Source: Lunasporangiospora selenospora (taxonomy: Eukaryota; Mortierellomycota; Mortierellomycetes; Mortierellales; Mortierellaceae). Taken from it: DNA of 14,041 nucleotides. Made by a program: the position numbers and the translations under genes. Every line of letters starts with the position of its first letter. Within the stretch, counting starts at the first letter, position 1. The notes under the pieces were generated by a model that had not been told where the DNA came from, did no database searches, and saw only the letters and a list, made by a program, of their open reading frames with translations. The DNA is taken from NCBI GenBank assembly GCA_015680635.1, contig JAABOA010000407.1:1-14041 (forward strand), written 5' to 3'. This document shows positions 9,333 to 14,041 of the stretch, in pieces.

Positions 9333-9878
9333 ATGAAGTTCCTGTCCAGCTGTGTCCTCTCCTCTGTCCTACTGGCTGCTGTCTCTGCAGACATGCTCCA
9401 GATCAACAACCCGACTGATGGCACGGACTGGAAGACAGGCTTGTCCAACTTTGTTGGCTGGACCGGCAACTGTGCCTCGATGGGCAACGACTCGAAGAGT
9501 GTCAAGGTCGATCTCGTCAATGGGCCTCCGACCGCCGTCCGGTATGTCGCCACTCTCGGCACATTGGATTGTTCGGGCTCCAACACACGCGCGGACATGA
9601 TCGTCCCCTCGACTGTGGCATCGGGCCAGTATGCGATCGTCGTCCGGACATCGCCCCAGCAGTCGTACACAAACACGTTCCAGATCGTTAATCCTTCACA
9701 ACCTGGTCAGACCCCAGCCGGTACCCCCGGTACCACCGTGCCTGGTTCTGGTTCTGGCTCTGGCTCTGGCACTGAGGCTTCGCCTACGGGAAGTGATGCC
9801 TCGACGGTCTCGACTCCCCAATCCCTCGCCATACTCACCCTTGCGGGTCTTACTGCCTTGGGATTCCAGCTCATTTAG
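9333..9878 (+). CDS. Secreted GPI-anchored Kre9/KNH-domain cell-surface protein
   Basis: This 181-residue intronless gene encodes a protein expected at the plasma membrane or cell wall. Residues 1-19 form a signal peptide with a likely cleavage after VSA19. Residues about 20-118 look like the small beta-sandwich Kre9/KNH N-terminal domain of fungal serine/threonine-rich GPI proteins: an INNPTDGTDW opening, FVGWTGNC, and C47 and C80 as a likely disulphide pair. N52-D-S is a possible N-glycosylation site. Residues 121-160 are a Pro/Thr/Ser/Gly linker with a (GS)n run at about 138-146, likely O-mannosylated. L165 to L180 is the hydrophobic tail of a GPI-attachment signal, with small residues at 153-157 as candidate omega sites. 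Kre9/Knh1 proteins take part in beta-1,6-glucan wall assembly; that role is not shown for short forms like this one. The coding region is richer in G+C than its surroundings. Confidence 0.88.
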   Translation: MKFLSSCVLSSVLLAAVSADMLQINNPTDGTDWKTGLSNFVGWTGNCASMGNDSKSVKVDLVNGPPTAVRYVATLGTLDCSGSNTRADMIVPSTVASGQYAIVVRTSPQQSYTNTFQIVNPSQPGQTPAGTPGTTVPGSGSGSGSGTEASPTGSDASTVSTPQSLAILTLAGLTALGFQLI

Positions 9879-9930
9879 ACAAAGCAGCCCGCATAGAACT
9901 CAACACTCTCCCATTACTTACAGCAGGACT

Positions 9931-9936
9931 AATAAA
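9931..9936 (+). terminator. AATAAA polyadenylation signal of the GPI-protein gene
   Basis: AATAAA occurs 53 bases after the stop codon on the coding strand, the expected place for a 3'-end signal. Confidence 0.55.
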
Positions 9937-11111
9937 AACGTGCATTCCCAAGTCAGATGCCAGTCCTCTTGTGAGAACCAGGAAGAGTTTAATTACCCAG
10001 TGCTTGCCCTACAGTACCTTTACGGACGTGTTATAGGCCATTCTTGACCGGCTCCACTCCTCCCTCTTCACCCCTTCTTCGTCTCTGCCTCACTCCACTC
10101 CTTGGCCCGTCCCACCCTTTTGCGATAACGCTCCTAGGGCGTCTGTCGGTGGAGTTTCACGACCTCCTTGCCGCTGAGAGAGAGACGAGTAAGCTGGTGT
10201 GCAAGGGAGAGGCACATTCTCCGCGCCAGGGAAATGGTGCAGGTGGCTCTCTGAAATACGAGTATTTATATAAATGGACATGTTTGTTTGTTTTCCCTTG
10301 GGAGCCAGTTCAAAGACCAAACTGTGACATTCCTTGAGCCAAAGGCACTTGAACGGTCATCTCGCAGAGACGAGTTCCCGCCTAGGAAGGATAGATGGGT
10401 GCATGCTCAACGTGTCATTATTAGAGGATCCTACTCTGAACCTTGTTAATGAGATTATGGAAAATGCTAACTCAATAAACGTTAATATCTGTGTAGCATC
10501 TCTCCTAACAGGCCTTGCACCCGCAATCACGCCGCTCTCCATCCACCTTATACTAACGCCGTGCTAACCCCCATTGATCTCCCACAGATATCCCCTCGCT
10601 CTGCGTCTATTCTCCTCCACTCTGTGACCACACTGAGGCATTAGAGAAAGGATAGAGACTCTCCGCTTGCGTTGCTGCAGGCTATTACCAGCACCAGAAT
10701 CAAAACAACAAGTGGTTATTTATATCTGTCCGAGGTTTCGTGAAGGTGGCTCGAAAGTTTTAACCATTTCGGTGGGATCGTCATGCCCTCCTCTATTGAG
10801 AAGATTTAGAGCTGGGTCATTGGAGAAAATTGGATCCGATTGGACATGATCGCTGGTAGGCAGAGTGGTAATTAGGTCAATCTTTTCTCAAAATTTACAG
10901 GCATTCAAACAGCCGGGACGCTATTGCAGGGGATTTGATTGCGCCGATCCATGAAGTTTTGTATGATTGTGTTAGACATTGCTCGCAGAACCGTAGGAAA
11001 CATGGTTTGGACTCAGTCTTTGGTCTTTTCCTACTATCAGGGTTCCAGGCCCTTGGCAAGGTGTTACCACACTTTAGCAGAGCTGCTGCTGGCCTAAATT
11101 TGCGCTATTGA
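9937..11111. other. Intergenic stretch without a supported gene
   Basis: Open frames are under 100 codons, overlap in opposite directions and show no motif. I see no RNA gene or transposon sequence. Confidence 0.45.
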
Positions 11112-11297
11112 TTGCACACATCACAAGTCGACTTTCCCCCTAAATGGACAGGTTACTTTTGTTGTATGTATGCAAAGGAAGCAAATGAATATGTTTTGTG
11201 TCTTGACGCATTGACGCAGTTTAAAAATGAGGGAAGAGTTATTACTCCGAATTATAAAACATACAATATGGTACTTACCCCTCTTGCCAAGCATTAA
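11112..11297 (+). other. Short PPR-like peptide fragment
   Basis: A 61-codon open frame contains DALTQFKNEG followed by ITPNYKTYNMVL and PLAKH. This pattern resembles a pentatricopeptide (PPR) helix-turn-helix boundary, in which a helix ending in a glycine is followed by a P-N-x-x-T-Y-N start of the next repeat. PPR proteins bind organellar RNA, but a single partial repeat cannot be a working protein. It may be a relic, an exon of something unseen, or coincidence. Confidence 0.2.
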
Positions 11298-11417
11298 TCA
11301 GGTCCTGGTGGATACTACAGTCTTGGAGAACAGTGGAGCTATTGAAGGCCATTGCGGCTCTTAAGATCAGTTCTCGCATATTGAAAATATCTCAGTGAAG
11401 CTGATTGAAGTTGTCCT

Positions 11418-12805
11418 GTGAATGCAGCCTCTTCTTCGACCAGAGCACTCCGTACAAATATCGTGGCTGTCACCATCCTTGGAGCATCCGCTGCAGTGAG
11501 AGTGTCTGTTCCAGATGTCGCAGTTGCTCAATAACAACTTGTTGCCATGAAGGGATCTGCTCTAGGAAGGCAGACTGAGCCGAGACCTGTAGAGGTCGAC
11601 CCAGTCCATGTCTCATCTTTGAGAGCATCGATGTCGATCCAATCCTCCTCCACGATAATCTTGAATAGCTCTAGCAAGTCCTTGAGCGATTGACAGAACA
11701 AGTCGGTAGAGATCAGAAGTTGTGATGTATACCTCTCAAGTAGTTCCGACCGTCTCTTCAGTGCTGTGTGAATGATGCTCATGATCTTGTAGCCCTCGTT
11801 GATATGGATCCTAATGTAACGTGAACATCCTGTGGTGAAGTGGCCTACAAGAAACAGACATAATACCTTTTGTAAGACGGAATGGCGGTGAAGATACGGT
11901 TTTTTAGGTAGTGGGCTGTCAGTCTGTTCCAAGCGATCTTGGCGGTAGACTTTCCCTAGTGGCCAAGAGAGATTACACCGTCAGAATAGAGGCGTCTTGG
12001 CGATGAAGACTCTAAATTATCCTTACTATGGGCATTACTTTATTGAGTACTTGATGATAGCCAAGGGAAGGCACAACAATGAGATCTCCCACTTTTTGCT
12101 CGACCACATAAATAAGGAAATCCGCTTTTGACAGGATCTCGACACTGGCAACGTGGGTCTCAAGAGCTAAGGGGTAGCCATGGCGCCTGAATAGAGTCTC
12201 CATTTTGAGTCTGTCCTCTACTGCTGTCATAAACCAAAGAGCGTGTCCACCTAGAAGGAGGAAGCAGAGCCAGTAAGGTTGGGTACAGAGGCGACATGTC
12301 CTTGCTCAAAAGAGACAATGCCTTCTGAATGACCAGAATATTGTGGCCAATTGCTCCGCAGTGATCGTAATGTAGGAGTGTCCTATCAGCCATGTCAGAA
12401 TTAGTGATAGAGCTGCAGGACTCTCAAGTGAGTAGGCTCTCTGCAGCAATCTCTAGGTGGGCCAAAAAAAAGCGACATCAGCACTATTTCCATGCAAAAA
12501 TTTCTGCATCAAGATGTTGGTCATTTGGGCCTCAGTAGGCAAAGCTTGATGACAGTAGCCTCTCCACGGCTTTGCGCCACTCCTTAGGACAGGGTAGATC
12601 TTTGCCATAGAGAAGTGAGCCATCGGGGTGCATTGGCCTCTTAATTCTGTCAATGAGGTATCTCGTCTTGGTATCAATGTCAGTGTTTTGGCGAATGTGT
12701 CTACATGTAATAACTGAGGCGACAGTAAGTAAAAGATCAAGGAGAGGCCGAGGAGAACGCAGCAATCGAATCGTTTGAGGTAATCCAGCTTGAATAAAGA
12801 TGCTC
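11418..12805 (-). pseudogene. Broken JmjC-domain protein gene with C-terminal cysteine-rich finger
   Basis: Pieces occur in the right order for a fungal JmjC protein, a Fe(II)/2-oxoglutarate oxygenase fold often acting as a histone demethylase. From the 5' side: DGSLLYGKDLPCPKEW and LLSSSFAY, ended by TGA at 12534-12532; an HYDHCGAIGHN segment with the iron ligands H (12372-12370) and D (12366-12364); ALWFMTAVEDRLKMETLF; EQKVGDLIVVPSLGYHQVLN with the distal iron-ligand H (12056-12054); a helical stretch with LLELFKIIVEEDWIDIDAL; and a finger at 11528-11418 with the spacing C-x8-C-x2-C-x9-C-x2-C-x6-C-x-H. The HxD and distal-His parts are in different frames, the finger is in another frame from the helical part before it, and stops lie between. 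I found no GT-AG intron that joins the HxD and distal-His parts, so decay is likelier than splicing. The 5' end abuts a repeat at 12806. All iron ligands survive. Confidence 0.62.
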
Positions 12806-13093
12806 ACATTTTTTCCCATGGTTATGCACGTCTAACAAATGCTACATGTGCTGCTGTGTTTTTCGATTTTTTCCCGTTACACGGGAATAGCGCAGGAATG
12901 AAAAATCGGATCAAATATTTTTTGACAGGTCAGAAACACTGCAAGACATACACATTCCATTATCCTCGCCTATCCTTTTGCTATTGAAATGCGGTCCATT
13001 TTTTCACAATCTTGGTTAGCCTAAATATTCTCACGGGTTCTTGGACCGATCAATCACCAGCGCTCTTGTTTACTTTCAAATACTCTCCAATCG
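12806..13093 (+). repeat. Repeat family unit 1 (plus orientation)
   Basis: A unit of about 288 bases begins ACATTTTTTCCCATGG. A second unit with the same opening follows directly at 13094. Reverse-complement relatives occur at 13513-13730 and 13330-13512. It contains a perfect hairpin at 12871-12887. Reading frames crossing it give similar peptides in different copies only because the DNA is repeated. Confidence 0.8.
12871..12887. repeat. Perfect hairpin inside repeat unit 1
   Basis: TTCCCGT-TAC-ACGGGAA has 7-base perfect arms and a 3-base loop. The matching spot in the minus-orientation unit (13431-13445) reads TTCCGT-GTA-ACGGAA, again perfectly paired but one pair shorter. Confidence 0.7.
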
Positions 13094-13176
13094 ACATTTT
13101 TTTTCCCATGGTCGTGCGCGCATGACAATGTTACTTATGCACATTCCATTGTCCTCACTCATAATTTGCTCATGCC
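13094..13176 (+). repeat. Repeat family unit 2, internally deleted
   Basis: The unit opens ACATTTTTTTTCCCATGG, then jumps from the part after ATGTTACTT to GCACATTCCATTGTCC. About 100 bases present in the 13330-13512 copy are missing. In that copy a short ATGC occurs at both edges of the missing part, which fits deletion by microhomology. Confidence 0.7.
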
Positions 13177-13329
13177 TAAAAAGCCAGAAAATCCTGCTAC
13201 TTACATGAGGAAAGCACTGGGACTTAGTATCTGAGTAGCATCAGTTGCCAAAATAAAGCTCTTTCGAAGTCATGAATTTATGAAAGTGTTAGCTTTTGCC
13301 CATCCCAAAGAACTTTAACCAAGTGAAAA

Positions 13330-13512
13330 GGCAAGAGCAAAGGATCGGCGAGGGCGATGGAATGTGCATGTCTTGCAGTGTTTCTGAAATGTCAAATAAT
13401 ATTTGACCCGATTTTTCATTCCTGTGCTATTTCCGTGTAACGGAAAAAAGTCGAAAAAACACAGCAGCATGAGTAGCATTGTTATGCGTGCATAACCATG
13501 GGAAAAAAATGT
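13330..13512 (-). repeat. Repeat family unit 3 (minus orientation)
   Basis: The reverse complement, starting at 13512, matches the opening of units 1 and 2 and continues into the GCAAGACATGCACATTCC part. It contains a 7-base-arm palindrome near the CCATGG start (13481-13496) and the hairpin at 13431-13445. Confidence 0.78.
13431..13445. repeat. Hairpin inside repeat unit 3
   Basis: TTCCGT-GTA-ACGGAA has perfect 6-base arms and a 3-base loop, the counterpart of the 12871-12887 hairpin. Confidence 0.65.
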
Positions 13513-13730
13513 CTGCTGGACTGCATTTGAAAGTAAACAAGAGCGTTGGTGATCGGGCCAAATGCCTGACAAGAATATTTAGACTAACCAAATTTGTGGA
13601 AAGAACCGCATCTCGATAGCAAAAGGGGTAGGCGAGGACAATGGAATGTACATGACTTCAAGCCATGTTTCTCAAATGTCGAATACTATTCGATCCGACT
13701 CTTTATTCCTGTGCTATTCCCGTCTGTTCG
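13513..13730 (-). repeat. Repeat family unit 4, partial (minus orientation)
   Basis: The reverse complement matches unit 1 from its GGAATAGC middle to its end, through ATTCCATTGTCCTCGCCT, TGGTTAGTCTAAATATTCT and CGCTCTTGTTTACTTTCAAA. It is followed in minus direction by unit 3, mirroring the order unit 1 then unit 2. The opening half, right of about 13730, is replaced by unrelated sequence. Confidence 0.75.
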
Positions 13731-13807
13731 TCTTGGACCTTGGGAAGGGCATGGGGGAGAGAGTGCACGTGGCGTACGCCCTCTATAAAGCATTTTCTAT
13801 TAGATAG

Positions 13808-13829
13808 GTCCACCTGCAGGCAGGTGGAC
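13808..13829. repeat. Short perfect inverted repeat
   Basis: GTCCACCTGC and GCAGGTGGAC form perfect 10-base arms separated by AG. This near-perfect palindrome could be a hairpin, a transposon footprint or a protein site. Nothing nearby decides which. Confidence 0.6.
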
Positions 13830-13975
13830 ACAAGGAATTAATTCTTTAACGATCTTGGCATCCTATCCAGGAATCGTCTTTTCTCACCAAGCCCCCGTCC
13901 CTATTGTCCTCGTCCATGCCTACCTCACTTGTTTCCTCTTTTCAAGATGTTCCTGCCAGTAAGTCCACGATATGT

Positions 13976-14041
13976 CACGAAAAAGCCGAGAAACACAGCA
14001 GCATGAATAGCACTTTTATGCACCCACAATCGTGGGGGGGG
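13976..14041 (-). repeat. Repeat family unit 5, partial, cut by window end
   Basis: The reverse complement carries GTGCATAAAAGTGCTATTC followed by ATGCTGCTGTGTTT, matching the opening of units 1 and 3. It is divergent and truncated, with a G run at the window edge. Confidence 0.6.

Noticed and set aside
9215-9676. 153-codon open frame on the minus strand over the GPI-protein gene
   Set aside because: It is the antisense shadow of a well-supported gene in G+C-rich coding sequence.
12790-12987. 65-codon open frame with a relative on the minus strand at 13315-13572
   Set aside because: The similarity of the two peptides follows from the inverted DNA repeat; copies carry indels and no independent coding evidence exists.
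1-14041. CRISPR array, tRNA or rRNA genes
   Set aside because: No regularly spaced repeats, no T-loop/acceptor pattern and no rRNA-like core were seen on either strand.

Overview
The window looks like nuclear DNA of a filamentous fungus. It has short GT-AG introns of about 90-150 bases, a GPI-anchored Kre9/KNH-type wall protein, a fungal ferroportin relative and long gene-poor, repeat-bearing stretches. The mix of families fits an early-diverging fungus (Mucoromycota/Mortierellomycota style) better than an ascomycete, but that placement is inference.

Left third: after a (TC)n microsatellite and a gene-free stretch, a minus-strand open frame at 842-2653 encodes a complete, unbroken RNA-dependent RNA polymerase of the Partitiviridae type, with motifs A, B and C intact. 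This is an endogenous copy of a double-stranded RNA mycovirus segment inside a chromosome. About 470 bases away, in the opposite orientation, lies a six-exon gene (3122-5462, plus strand) for a 604-residue ferroportin (SLC40) iron exporter. The two genes share one divergent intergenic region.

Middle: 5534-9120 is gene-poor. It holds only short open stretches that I do not recognise, including one frame interrupted by a single TGA (7320-7805) and a cysteine-rich stretch that looks frame-shifted (8450-8750). At 9333-9878 is an intronless gene for a secreted GPI-anchored protein, with TATA-like boxes and a pyrimidine-rich leader before it and an AATAAA after it.

Right third: 9937-11100 is empty apart from chance frames, followed by a short PPR-like fragment. 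From 11418 to 12805 on the minus strand lie the pieces of a JmjC (Fe(II)/2-oxoglutarate) protein with a C-terminal cysteine-rich finger. They are scattered over several frames with stops, so it is probably a pseudogene. Its 5' end runs straight into a repeat family (12806-14041): two plus-strand units face two minus-strand units as a long inverted repeat, with a further partial unit at the window edge. The units carry small hairpins, one of which appears to change in a pairing-preserving way between copies.

The most notable object is the intact viral polymerase gene beside the iron exporter. No capsid-protein gene or other viral gene is visible near it. All assignments are from reading the sequence by eye; no database search was run.
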